A DNA stretch of 64,000 nt, from positions 372,001 to 436,000 of the forward strand of contig NZ_JAUTBA010000001.1 of assembly GCF_030818895.1 (NCBI RefSeq), written 5' to 3'. The stretch comes from Sphingobacterium zeae. GTDB taxonomy: Bacteria > Bacteroidota > Bacteroidia > Sphingobacteriales > Sphingobacteriaceae. Positions 54,352 to 62,941 of this stretch are shown piece after piece. The translations under genes and the position numbers were made by a program. How positions within the stretch are numbered: the first letter of the stretch is position 1; each line of letters begins with the position of its first letter. Under the pieces are notes generated by a model. That model worked only from the letters and a program-made list of their open reading frames with translations, was not told where the DNA came from and searched no databases.

Positions 54352-55437
54352 TTATTTGCTCGGTATGACGACTGTAAAGGTCGTTCCTTGATCGGGTTGT
54401 GATTGCACTTCAATTTTTCCCTGGAGCTTCAAGAGTGCATTTTGAACATTATAGAGTCCAAATCCCATCCCTTTAGCTTGATCACTAGCTCTGAAGAATA
54501 GTTTGAATATATCGTCAACATACTCTGGCGAGATCCCTATTCCATTGTCGCTCACAACTATTTTCGCTTTACGTTCTGATACCAAAACAGAAAGCTTGAC
54601 AAACTGATTCTCTTGCCCCTTACTTTGGTATTTAAAAGCATTAGAAAGAAGATTATGTAAAATGAGTTCAAGAAGCGCCTTGTCTCCATTAAAAGTTTCC
54701 TTTTGATCCACTAAAATTTCAAAGGCTACATCTTTGTTTTGCGTATACATGCTATAAAATTGACGTATATTGCCAAAGAGCTCTTCAAAATTTATCTCGG
54801 ACAGGAGTAGCTCACCTCTTCTTAGTAAATAATAGTCACGTAAGCTGTCAATATAAGCATCTAAACTAACTAATGAGTTATCCATTAGCGATAGCAACTC
54901 ATGAATTCGATCTACGCTGTCAAACTCCAGCCCAAGTTTCACGGCGGAAAGAACTCCGGTCAATGGATCACGAAGATCGTGGCTAACGCTATAAGCAAAC
55001 TTATCTAATTCATCATAAGCTTTTTGTAGCTCGCGATTTTTTACCTCAAGCATGGAGTTTGCAACATAAAATTTATTTGCCTCTTCTATAGCGGAAACAA
55101 TCTCTTCATTCATCCAGGGTTTGCGAACAAATCTAAATATATGTCCTTTATTGACTGCTTCAATTACAGTTTCCATATTGGCATAAGCTGTTAGAAGAAT
55201 ACGGATTGGCTTTGGGAAGTCTTTTTTGATGCGGTGTAAAAAATCAATGCCCATCTCATCAGGCATACGCTGATCGCAGAAGATAATACGGATATCCGGA
55301 TGAGTATGAAGTATCTTTTCAGCTTCAGTTGTGTTCGATGCTGTATAGATCGTATAATCGTATCTAAAGTTCGCTTTAAAGCTAACTAAATTGTTGGCTT
55401 CGTCATCGATATATAGTATTTCAAACTCACTCTGCAT
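54352..55437 (-). CDS. Receiver-histidine kinase hybrid (REC-HisKA-HATPase)
   Basis: A soluble protein of 361 residues. The N-terminal receiver (1-125) has DDE at 11-13, Asp55 and Lys107. A coiled coil (about 125-145) leads to a HisKA domain with His154 in SVSHDLRDPL. The ATPase domain follows, with NLLSNAFKY (N box), DNGIGI (G1) and GMGFGLYNV (G2). No membrane segment or DNA-binding domain is present. It lies 81 bp downstream of the 7TMR-DISM kinase on the same strand, so the kinase above may phosphorylate this receiver in a relay. Confidence 0.92.
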   Translation of the reverse strand: MQSEFEILYIDDEANNLVSFKANFRYDYTIYTASNTTEAEKILHTHPDIRIIFCDQRMPDEMGIDFLHRIKKDFPKPIRILLTAYANMETVIEAVNKGHIFRFVRKPWMNEEIVSAIEEANKFYVANSMLEVKNRELQKAYDELDKFAYSVSHDLRDPLTGVLSAVKLGLEFDSVDRIHELLSLMDNSLVSLDAYIDSLRDYYLLRRGELLLSEINFEELFGNIRQFYSMYTQNKDVAFEILVDQKETFNGDKALLELILHNLLSNAFKYQSKGQENQFVKLSVLVSERKAKIVVSDNGIGISPEYVDDIFKLFFRASDQAKGMGFGLYNVQNALLKLQGKIEVQSQPDQGTTFTVVIPSK

Positions 55438-55518
55438 AATTTTATTATATGGTTTTATTCCCTTACAAAAGATATGAAAAAATAATAGTTAATTGACTAT
55501 TTTAAGTTTATAGTTACA

Positions 55519-57663
55519 CTAATCATTTTGTTGAATGGGAATGATTAGTGTAAAACTTGTACCCTGTCCCACTTCTGAATCTACAACAATCCGACCATGA
55601 TGTTTTGCAATAGTATTGTAGGCAATGGACATTCCCAGACCAGTGCCCTCGCCAACGTCTTTCGTTGTAAAAAATGGTTCAAAGATGCGTTCATGAATTT
55701 CTTTTGGAATACCAATACCATTATCGACGATTTTAATAAAAACCGAACTGTCATCGCTATAAACTCCGGTCTCAAGACTTATTTTTCCACCAACTTCATG
55801 ATTGAATTTTTTATTTACAGCATAAATAGCATTTGTAACAATATTTAGAAATACTTGATTAAGTTTACCTGCATGACATTCTACTTTTGGCATATTTCCA
55901 TAGATCTTATCAACCTCTATTGTGTTATTCAATAGACTATTGAGAATAACCATCGTTGATTCAAGTCCCTCATTTAGATCGGCAAATTTTAATGTATCCT
56001 CATCCACACGAGAAAAAATCCGTAAACTTTTGACTATTTCCGCGGTACGGTGAGCTCCATCGTGCATACCTTTTAATAAAAAATCCACTTCTGTTTTTAA
56101 ATAATCAATATCTAGATCGTCTTTAAATTTTTTGATCTGAATTTGTTTTTCTGTATCCGATATACCTTCTTTAAAGGCGATACGTTCCACTTCCTCCAGT
56201 GTTTCCCAGATCATCTTTATGTCACGTTTTAATGGGGCAACATTCGATGTAACAAAATTGATAGGGTTATTGATTTCATGAGCAACCCCAGCTGTCAACT
56301 GACCAAGGGACGCCATCTTTTCAGCCTCAACAAGCTGAGATTGTGTTTCCTTCAGGTGCGTAAGCGTGGTTTGTAGAGACTCGTTAGATTGTGTCAATTC
56401 ACGTGTGCGCTCATCCACTTTCTGTTCCAACACTATGTTTTGCTCGCGTATCAATCTTTCGTTTTCTAATGAAATCGCTAATTCCCTGACTTGCGAGGCT
56501 TCTTTCTCTTCTTTTAAGATATTTATACTATAAGCTAGACCGAATGATAATAGAGCCATTTCAACAACGGAAGCAATTTGTACAGCGTTGCTTGTAAAAT
56601 CGTTGTACTGTAGGATGCCATAGTCCTTAAGTAAGAATACTACTGAGCCCAACAGTAAGACCGTCCAACCATAAACAAAATATTTAGCGGGCTTATAACC
56701 ATTTATCATCACGCGGTAGGATAAGTAAAGGACGAATAAAGACCCCGCTCCCGTTGTTAATTGCATCACTGTAAATGCCAGTTGGGTAAGGTTTAGCAGT
56801 GTTAGAATTGCGCCAATGACAAAGAGGACGATGAAAAATGTGATCACACGGCGTGATCTAGGGGCATTTTTGGATAATTGGAGGAATGAATCTGCAAAAA
56901 GTAAGGCACATAATCCTGATAGACATCCAAAAATAATCGGCCCTTTTGTTGCGAAATACGTCCAATTTGGCCATAAATATTGAAAACTGTAACCTTTAAT
57001 TCCCATTTGTGTTATTCCTGCACAAAGAACATATAGTACATAGTATAGATATCCCCTCTCCCGAACAGAGAAAAATAAAAATAAATTATATATTGCCATA
57101 ATGCAGACAATTCCGATATAAATACCGCTTAATAAGCTATCATCATTCATTTCTTTTAAGAAACTTCGTTCGTTACTTAAATAGATTGGTAGAATAATCT
57201 GTTCGGTACTCTTAACTCGAATAAAAAATATGGTTTTCTTATTCCCTGTTAATTGAATGTCAAATGCGTAATTGGGTACCTTATACTTTCTAGCCGAAAA
57301 AGGGCGATGTTCTCCCAACTTGATCGATTTATAACTCCCATCTGATGATGGAATAAATAATTCGATCTCGTCAAGAAGAGGATAGGCGATCTCGAGGAGG
57401 AGCTCAAGTTTATCTTTGCCCTTATTTATCATCGGCAACCGGAGCCAGATATCAGACGATGACGTACCTAAATTGGGGACTTTGCTTCCCAAAGGTCGGA
57501 AGGATGAATCCGAAGTATCTGAAAAGTCAGGCCGTCCATTGCCTTCGTAGCGCTCTAGGCCATATCCGACCAATAAACGCTGCGTTGGGTGTTCTATAAT
57601 AACCTCACCAAAGCTATATGTGCAGATCAATAGGAAAATTAGGTTAAGCCAGCATCTCATCAC
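55519..57663 (-). CDS. 7TMR-DISM sensor histidine kinase
   Basis: A 714-residue membrane receptor kinase. The signal peptide (1-19) is followed by an extracytoplasmic 7TMR-DISMED2 beta domain (about 25-160, with WLRLPMINKG). Seven membrane helices span about 175-385. A coiled coil (385-445) leads to a HisKA domain with His462 in AGVAHEINNP. The ATPase domain has the N box NIVTNAIYAV, DNGIGI, and GTGLGMSIAYN. DISM receptors are thought to bind small ligands such as carbohydrates. Only 6 nt separate it from the upstream methyltransferase gene, so it is in one transcript with two putative biosynthetic enzymes. Confidence 0.93.
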   Translation of the reverse strand: MMRCWLNLIFLLICTYSFGEVIIEHPTQRLLVGYGLERYEGNGRPDFSDTSDSSFRPLGSKVPNLGTSSSDIWLRLPMINKGKDKLELLLEIAYPLLDEIELFIPSSDGSYKSIKLGEHRPFSARKYKVPNYAFDIQLTGNKKTIFFIRVKSTEQIILPIYLSNERSFLKEMNDDSLLSGIYIGIVCIMAIYNLFLFFSVRERGYLYYVLYVLCAGITQMGIKGYSFQYLWPNWTYFATKGPIIFGCLSGLCALLFADSFLQLSKNAPRSRRVITFFIVLFVIGAILTLLNLTQLAFTVMQLTTGAGSLFVLYLSYRVMINGYKPAKYFVYGWTVLLLGSVVFLLKDYGILQYNDFTSNAVQIASVVEMALLSFGLAYSINILKEEKEASQVRELAISLENERLIREQNIVLEQKVDERTRELTQSNESLQTTLTHLKETQSQLVEAEKMASLGQLTAGVAHEINNPINFVTSNVAPLKRDIKMIWETLEEVERIAFKEGISDTEKQIQIKKFKDDLDIDYLKTEVDFLLKGMHDGAHRTAEIVKSLRIFSRVDEDTLKFADLNEGLESTMVILNSLLNNTIEVDKIYGNMPKVECHAGKLNQVFLNIVTNAIYAVNKKFNHEVGGKISLETGVYSDDSSVFIKIVDNGIGIPKEIHERIFEPFFTTKDVGEGTGLGMSIAYNTIAKHHGRIVVDSEVGQGTSFTLIIPIQQND

Positions 57664-57669
57664 AATATG

Positions 57670-58437
57670 CTATTTTTTTGCTTCGGCGATAACTAAATTC
57701 ATAGAGACAAGGAAGCAGCCAGCTTCGTCAGCTTGATCCAATGTTTTTTGAAATTCCTCCATCTCGGCGGTGCTCAATTGCTCTTTTTCTACCATTTCTA
57801 AAAGGATTTTATCTAAAAATAGATAACGATTAGCTTCCTCTTTCGAGCGGGCCACCATACAAAATGTTTGCAATTCTACATGTTTAAAACCTTCTATTAA
57901 TAGATCTGAGGTTAATTTATTTCCGGCCCAGCCATTATTAACTTTTTCATCGGTCAAATAATGGCATATTTTTGCCTCAATACTCACGTGTTTGCTATAG
58001 AATGTCAGACTATTCCAGATGGTCTCAACGATAACCAGAGGTTTGCCCTCAATCAAAACACGGTGAACCTCGGCAAACATTTTTTTTGCTTCCGATAGAT
58101 GTTGTACAACGCGTTCCATTCTAATACCGGAGATGGAATTGTCTGCAAAGCTAAGGTTGTAAACCTCACCTTGAACGAAGTCCACATTTTTTATGTTTGC
58201 AGCGCTTGATTTCGCATGCTCTATTAGGTTGTTATCATGATCTAAACCAACGACTAGTACATTATCACCCAGCATGTTCGCCAAGTTGATGGCATCCATT
58301 CCAGTGCCACAACCAAGATCGACAACCACACCCTCTTTAATCGAATTAAAAGGAGTGTATGAATGTATTTTCAATTGTTTAAGAAAATCACCGGTATCCA
58401 TCAAGTATCCGGCATTATAATGCTTATTGTCCATCAC
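57670..58437 (-). CDS. Class I SAM-dependent methyltransferase
   Basis: A 255-residue soluble methyltransferase. SAM motif I is VVDLGCGTGMDAINLA near 38-53. The acidic motif II is VGLDHD near 63-68, and motif III is VDFVQGEVYNLSFADNSISG near 84-103. RVVQHLSEAKKMFAEVHRVL follows. The type acts on small molecules (UbiE/arsenite-like layout) rather than on nucleic acids, but the substrate is unknown. Its ATG overlaps the upstream gene's stop by 4 nt. The tight coupling to a GNAT-like enzyme and a receptor kinase suggests it modifies a shared small molecule. Confidence 0.88.
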   Translation of the reverse strand: MMDNKHYNAGYLMDTGDFLKQLKIHSYTPFNSIKEGVVVDLGCGTGMDAINLANMLGDNVLVVGLDHDNNLIEHAKSSAANIKNVDFVQGEVYNLSFADNSISGIRMERVVQHLSEAKKMFAEVHRVLIEGKPLVIVETIWNSLTFYSKHVSIEAKICHYLTDEKVNNGWAGNKLTSDLLIEGFKHVELQTFCMVARSKEEANRYLFLDKILLEMVEKEQLSTAEMEEFQKTLDQADEAGCFLVSMNLVIAEAKK

Positions 58438-59243
58438 AAAATATTTAAATTACGATCATCTGGCCTATGGTCTAATGATGTATGTTTCAGGTTTTTAATA
58501 ATCTCATTTAGATCCCATTGATTCAAATTCGGAATATCAATTTGATAATGGATTTCAATTTCTTTATTCCGCAAAGTTTCTATGCGGACAATATTGGAAT
58601 TATTACGAAGGGAAAGAATTGCATCTTTGTTTTCTTGATCGGCTTCTGTTAGGGTTTCTAGGTTTCGCATAATCATCACCGTTGCAAGCAGGTCCAGCTT
58701 AGGGTAATAAAATGTACCATTATTTCCAACACTGGTGTCGATCCTGTAGCCAACACTTTCTGCCAATTTCACTGTATAAGGAGCGCATAAAGCAAATAGC
58801 GATTTAATGCCGACCTGTGTACTGATTGCAGCTCCAGCCCGTGTTAGAAATATGCTACCAATTCCGTATCCAGCAATCTCTCGCGAGTTCCATAGCCCAC
58901 AACCTTCACCTGTTCCCTGTTGCGCGTGCTCATAAACAAGATCTAAAATTTTAGCATCCATCGATCCGGTTGCTTGTTCAATCGGAAGAGGTTCGCTACC
59001 ACCAGATACGTGTATGCGTACTCCTCCATAGACTTTGTCGCCATCAAGGGATTCTACGATCAGCACGAATGATGCTGGATTATACATCCACTCATTTTTG
59101 GAGGAAGTCACCTTTTTTACGCCTATAGCAGTTAATACATGCGCGTGTCCTTCTATGAAACGTTCACAGGTTTGGGGATCGTCGATAGCCCGAAATGCTC
59201 TTAGTCTTACTACTGGACGTCCTTCGTTGAATAATAATGCCAC
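58434..59243 (-). CDS. GNAT-like putative acyltransferase
   Basis: A 269-residue protein starting at a GTG (59243), with an in-frame stop just upstream. The layout FVLIVESLDGDKVYGGVRIHV followed by EIAGYGIGSIFLTRAGAAISTQVGIKSLFALCAPYTVKLAESVGY resembles GNAT-fold acyltransferases, including the autoinducer-synthase-like branch. No clear acyl-CoA loop (Q/RxxGxG/A) is certain. The C-terminal part (about 210-269) is charged and unassigned. It is the first gene of a minus-strand set with methyltransferase and receptor kinase. I would not name a product; an acyl-amino-acid or similar signal is a speculation. Confidence 0.55.
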   Translation of the reverse strand: MALLFNEGRPVVRLRAFRAIDDPQTCERFIEGHAHVLTAIGVKKVTSSKNEWMYNPASFVLIVESLDGDKVYGGVRIHVSGGSEPLPIEQATGSMDAKILDLVYEHAQQGTGEGCGLWNSREIAGYGIGSIFLTRAGAAISTQVGIKSLFALCAPYTVKLAESVGYRIDTSVGNNGTFYYPKLDLLATVMIMRNLETLTEADQENKDAILSLRNNSNIVRIETLRNKEIEIHYQIDIPNLNQWDLNEIIKNLKHTSLDHRPDDRNLNIL

Positions 59244-59269
59244 CGAATGCTTGATTTATCGTTTAAACG

Positions 59270-59277
59270 CAAATCTA
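59270..59277 (-). promoter_or_regulatory. Candidate -7 box of the signalling gene set
   Basis: Minus-strand TAGATTTG followed by CG fits TAnnTTTG, 26 nt before the GTG of the GNAT-like gene. It could drive all genes down to 54352. Confidence 0.4.
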
Positions 59278-59472
59278 ATCAATTAAATGCAAAGCTGTTT
59301 ATTCTTCAAATAATTTATATCTTAAAGAAATTATCTGTACTTCTCCATGATGAAATTGTTCGATTTTTTTCATCTACAAAAGCAAAAATTGCCATTTTAA
59401 CCGATTTCATCGAAAATATTTTATTGTCTTATTAAACTATATTTTTGACATCATAGTGTCCACCTCACAACA

Positions 59473-60807
59473 TTAATGTTTCTGCAGGGTATTTTTATAA
59501 ATCTGACCATCTTTCATAATTACCAAAAAGTTTTTATCTGGATCTGTCAACAGCTTTAGATCCTTGAGCGGATCGCCATCAACAAGGATGAGATCTGCCA
59601 GCGCGCCTTCCTCAACACTTCCTAGTTTGCCCGGATATGGACTTCTTAATCCTGAAAGCTGTAGAAGTTCACCATTATCGTGTGTAACCATTTTAATGAT
59701 TTCGACATTTGTAAACCACTTTTGAAGTCGCAATATAAAAGCATTCTGCAATTTATTCAGATCAGGTTCAAAAAGGAAATCTGTACCCCAAGCTAGTTTT
59801 ACGCCATATTTTTTAGCCATAGGCCATACTTTTTCCTGACCTTCTATGACAGGCTTACGCTTAATTCTTCGTTGCGGATCCATATCCGGCGTATCTTCCA
59901 CAAGATTTTGTAAACTTAGCCATATATTGTTTTTTGCGATTAGCTGCAACGTTTCTTCGTCAAGCAATTGTCCATGTTCGATACATCTTACGCCAGCTTC
60001 GATCGCTCTTTGAATCGCTCTTGGTGTATATGCATGTACGGTGACATAGGTTCCCCAATCTTCTGCCGCTTCCACTGCCGCTTTCATCTCGTCAAGGGTA
60101 TATTGGGTTACATCTACTGGATCGTATGCAGAAGAGGTGCCTCCGCCTGCCATAAGTTTAATTTGACTCGCTCCAAATCTCAAATTTTCTCTCACTGCAG
60201 TCAATACCTCTGCACGCCCGTCGGCGATAAATGTGGCACCATATCGTTCTGCACGAGAGACTACTCCAAAAAAGCGACGTGATTTTTCCTCAGGCGTACG
60301 AAAGTCACCATGCCCCGCCGTCTGGCTTATTGTAGCTCCAGATGGCCATATCCTTGGTCCCAAAAGTTTGCCCTTATCAATGGCAGCTTTTAATGGGAAT
60401 ATTGGACCACCCACATCACGTACGCTTGTAAAACCACGCATTAACATCTGTTGAGCCGAACTGCCTACTGTATTGAACAAGAACTCTTCCGATAAGTCAT
60501 TTGTCATCATCTGTGGCATCGTCAAAGCGCCAAATACCAGATGTACATGGGCATCAATCAAACCCGGCATGAGTGTTTTGCCTTTACCGTCAATTCTAAT
60601 GAGATCGTTATCTTTCGCTTTAATAGGAGATGCGCTTATGTGCTGAATGGTGCTGCCTTTTATTAAAACATACCTTGGAGAAGTTAGCATTTGACTCGTA
60701 AAATCAATCAGTTTGACATTTTCTATTAAAACCTGCTTCTCCTGACCTTGGATAGCCTGTAGAAAAACTATACAAAGAAATAAAGTTAGTAATTGACCTA
60801 GACGCAT
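59473..60807 (-). CDS. Exported amidohydrolase-family protein
   Basis: A 444-residue metal-dependent hydrolase with a signal peptide (about 1-21, ending IQGQ). LMPGLIDAHVHLVFG near 78-92 supplies the first two metal His. FTSVRDVGG follows. QIKLMAGGG carries the likely carboxylated Lys, VTVHAYT and CIEHGQLL provide further His, and LAWGTDFLF the catalytic Asp. ADLILVDGDPL closes the barrel. The pattern fits the imidazolonepropionase/prolidase-like secreted branch of the amidohydrolases, so a dipeptidase or acyl-amide hydrolase is likely. Lying 229 bp upstream of the GNAT-like gene, it could degrade an acylated signal, but no evidence links them. Confidence 0.9.
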   Translation of the reverse strand: MRLGQLLTLFLCIVFLQAIQGQEKQVLIENVKLIDFTSQMLTSPRYVLIKGSTIQHISASPIKAKDNDLIRIDGKGKTLMPGLIDAHVHLVFGALTMPQMMTNDLSEEFLFNTVGSSAQQMLMRGFTSVRDVGGPIFPLKAAIDKGKLLGPRIWPSGATISQTAGHGDFRTPEEKSRRFFGVVSRAERYGATFIADGRAEVLTAVRENLRFGASQIKLMAGGGTSSAYDPVDVTQYTLDEMKAAVEAAEDWGTYVTVHAYTPRAIQRAIEAGVRCIEHGQLLDEETLQLIAKNNIWLSLQNLVEDTPDMDPQRRIKRKPVIEGQEKVWPMAKKYGVKLAWGTDFLFEPDLNKLQNAFILRLQKWFTNVEIIKMVTHDNGELLQLSGLRSPYPGKLGSVEEGALADLILVDGDPLKDLKLLTDPDKNFLVIMKDGQIYKNTLQKH

Positions 60808-61016
60808 AGTATGAAGAATTAAGGTGATATATAATATGACAAATAAATTTTGATTTCAACGAACTGGTGTCAGATCGAAAAGTATCTTCTAAGTTAAACT
60901 ATAAATTTAATATAATGTAGATGTTTCGTCATAAATATTTTCTCGACTCCTTTTTTAGGGTAAATAGGAACCAATAATACTCGCAATCATTAAAAAAGAG
61001 TTAATTTTATTCCATT

Positions 61017-61877
61017 ATGATGTATAAAAAAATCATTCGAAGTTATTTAAGTGGTGTAATTCCTAAAATCAGTACTAAAAAAGAGCTGTTCACCTTGTCT
61101 TTCTTGCTCGGTTTATCAGCCTATCTCTTCCTGATCGTTTTTCAACCATTTGGAACGTACAATTTTGATCATATCCATAAATTTGTTTTGTTATCCGGAT
61201 ATGGGGCAATATTATCTGCAGCATATATACTAGTTTCTCTTGTCTTACGTACAAAAATCGAAACGATTGCTATGGAGTTGTTTCGTATCACCCTTGTGCT
61301 ACTGGTGACAATTTTTTTTAATTTCATCTATCATGGTTGGATTATTAATGGTGCTCCTCTACAATGGAGCAACCTCCCTTATATTGGATTTTATACACTG
61401 TCACTCTATAGTCCAATTGGAACGATTTATTTTTTGCTTCGAATAAATAGGTGTAGTCCACATCCTATACAAAATAATCCGCTTAATATTGGAATGCCGA
61501 TAAACTCAGATGCGATATCAAGTCAAGGTAATGATTGTCATTTTTTGACATTAGTCAGTATTCCAAATGGAAGCCAAACATTATCATTACAGCCGGATGA
61601 TTTTATTTTCGCAAAATCGATGGACAATTATTGCATGATCTACTTCAGAAAAGAGGGTATACTGAAGAAGCACATGATACGCATAACATTGACGCACTTG
61701 TCTCAGCTTCTACATACGGGGGCTATCCACCGGTGTCACCGATCATATCTTGTCAATTTTGAAAAGATATTGGTAAAGGAAAGAATTGCACAAGGCTTTT
61801 TGTTGCGTTTTGCAGATGTTGACGATTTCGCCATCGTTGCAAGGTCTGCCATTGAATCCGTTCGACCCTATCTATAA
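61017..61877 (+). CDS. Membrane-anchored LytTR transcriptional regulator
   Basis: A 286-residue protein with four hydrophobic segments (about 26-45, 57-77, 88-110 and 120-142), followed by a linker. A C-terminal LytTR DNA-binding domain (about 185-284) shows DDFIFAKSMDNYCMIYF, HRCHRSYLVNFEKI and ARSAIESVRPYL. There is no receiver domain, so a membrane input controls it directly. A second start codon directly follows the first. It lies 102 bp upstream of a CPBP protease gene. A membrane protease-regulator relation is conceivable. Confidence 0.88.
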   Translation: MMYKKIIRSYLSGVIPKISTKKELFTLSFLLGLSAYLFLIVFQPFGTYNFDHIHKFVLLSGYGAILSAAYILVSLVLRTKIETIAMELFRITLVLLVTIFFNFIYHGWIINGAPLQWSNLPYIGFYTLSLYSPIGTIYFLLRINRCSPHPIQNNPLNIGMPINSDAISSQGNDCHFLTLVSIPNGSQTLSLQPDDFIFAKSMDNYCMIYFRKEGILKKHMIRITLTHLSQLLHTGAIHRCHRSYLVNFEKILVKERIAQGFLLRFADVDDFAIVARSAIESVRPYL

Positions 61878-61979
61878 TCAACGGCCAGCTGCGCTATTGT
61901 CAATCATCCCTAAAACTTGCCATACACCACATAATTTTGTGTATTCCTAAACTGGAGCATAATTTCGCTTAAAAAAAAG

Positions 61980-62762
61980 ATGAAAACTAAAAATTTAAAC
62001 CTGCTCCTACTATTTCTTTTTTTCGGAATATATTTTATTCTTGATTATTTGTTCTTTTCAACACTGCAATCTACTCTAATTAACTATATTCCTAGCCGAT
62101 TTTTAGGGCATGTGTTCGCTTATTCTATAAGCCTTTTACCACTATTTTTGGGAGCAATGCTGCTTAAGCCAAAAGAATCAGATAAAATCTTCACAAAATT
62201 CGGGTTAAATGGTTCTTTTCTACAAGGGATTTCTTTTGGGCTAATGACAACCTTGCCGATGTTCTTGGGTTACGCCTGTATTTTTACCATAAATCGCAAA
62301 ATAGATCCAAACACGCTATTAATAAATAGTGTATCTTCAGGATTCTTTGAAGAGATCATCTTTCGTGCCTATTTTTTTGGTTTAGTTTTTCGCTATACCC
62401 GACTTGGGTTCATTCCATCCATTTTTGCGACGTCATTCCTATTTGCCTTACTGCACCTTTATCAGAGTCAGGATTTGGTAGAATTGGTTTTGATATTTGG
62501 CGTTACGTTCTTCGGCGGTATTCTTTTTTCGTGGTTGTATGTCGAATGGAAGTTCAATCTATGGATCCCGATCGCACTTCATATTTTTATGAATTTAGCC
62601 TGGATGATTTTTGATGTTGCTGACAATGCCGCTGGAAATGTATGGAGCAATTTCTTTCGTTTTTTTACTGTTTTTATGGCGATTGTATGGACGATCTTGC
62701 ATGCGCGGAAAACGAATGCTGGTCTACAGGTCAAGTTGAGAAATTTATGGATGAACAGTTAA
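61980..62762 (+). CDS. CPBP family intramembrane metalloprotease, copy 2
   Basis: A 260-residue membrane protein with about seven or eight hydrophobic segments. Motif 1 is FFEEIIFRAYFFGLVFRY near 119-136, with the Glu pair. The His motif is FALLHLYQSQD near 157-167, and HIFMNLAWMIFD near 201-212 completes the metal site. Similarity to copy 1 at 26027 is limited to these motifs. It follows a LytTR membrane regulator on the same strand. A role in peptide maturation, immunity or regulator processing is possible. Confidence 0.85.
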   Translation: MKTKNLNLLLLFLFFGIYFILDYLFFSTLQSTLINYIPSRFLGHVFAYSISLLPLFLGAMLLKPKESDKIFTKFGLNGSFLQGISFGLMTTLPMFLGYACIFTINRKIDPNTLLINSVSSGFFEEIIFRAYFFGLVFRYTRLGFIPSIFATSFLFALLHLYQSQDLVELVLIFGVTFFGGILFSWLYVEWKFNLWIPIALHIFMNLAWMIFDVADNAAGNVWSNFFRFFTVFMAIVWTILHARKTNAGLQVKLRNLWMNS

Positions 62763-62941
62763 TTGTATATCTCATTTCAAAGGGCATTTGTGGATGTACA
62801 TGTGTTGTTGCAAAATGACCCTCTTTAAGATTATTTGACCATTAGTTGTGGACACAATAGATGCTTTGGTGGCCCCAAACTCTTGAATAATCCCTGAAAA
62901 CCAGTATTTTTTTTGGCATAAGATTGGCTAACTTGATGTTT

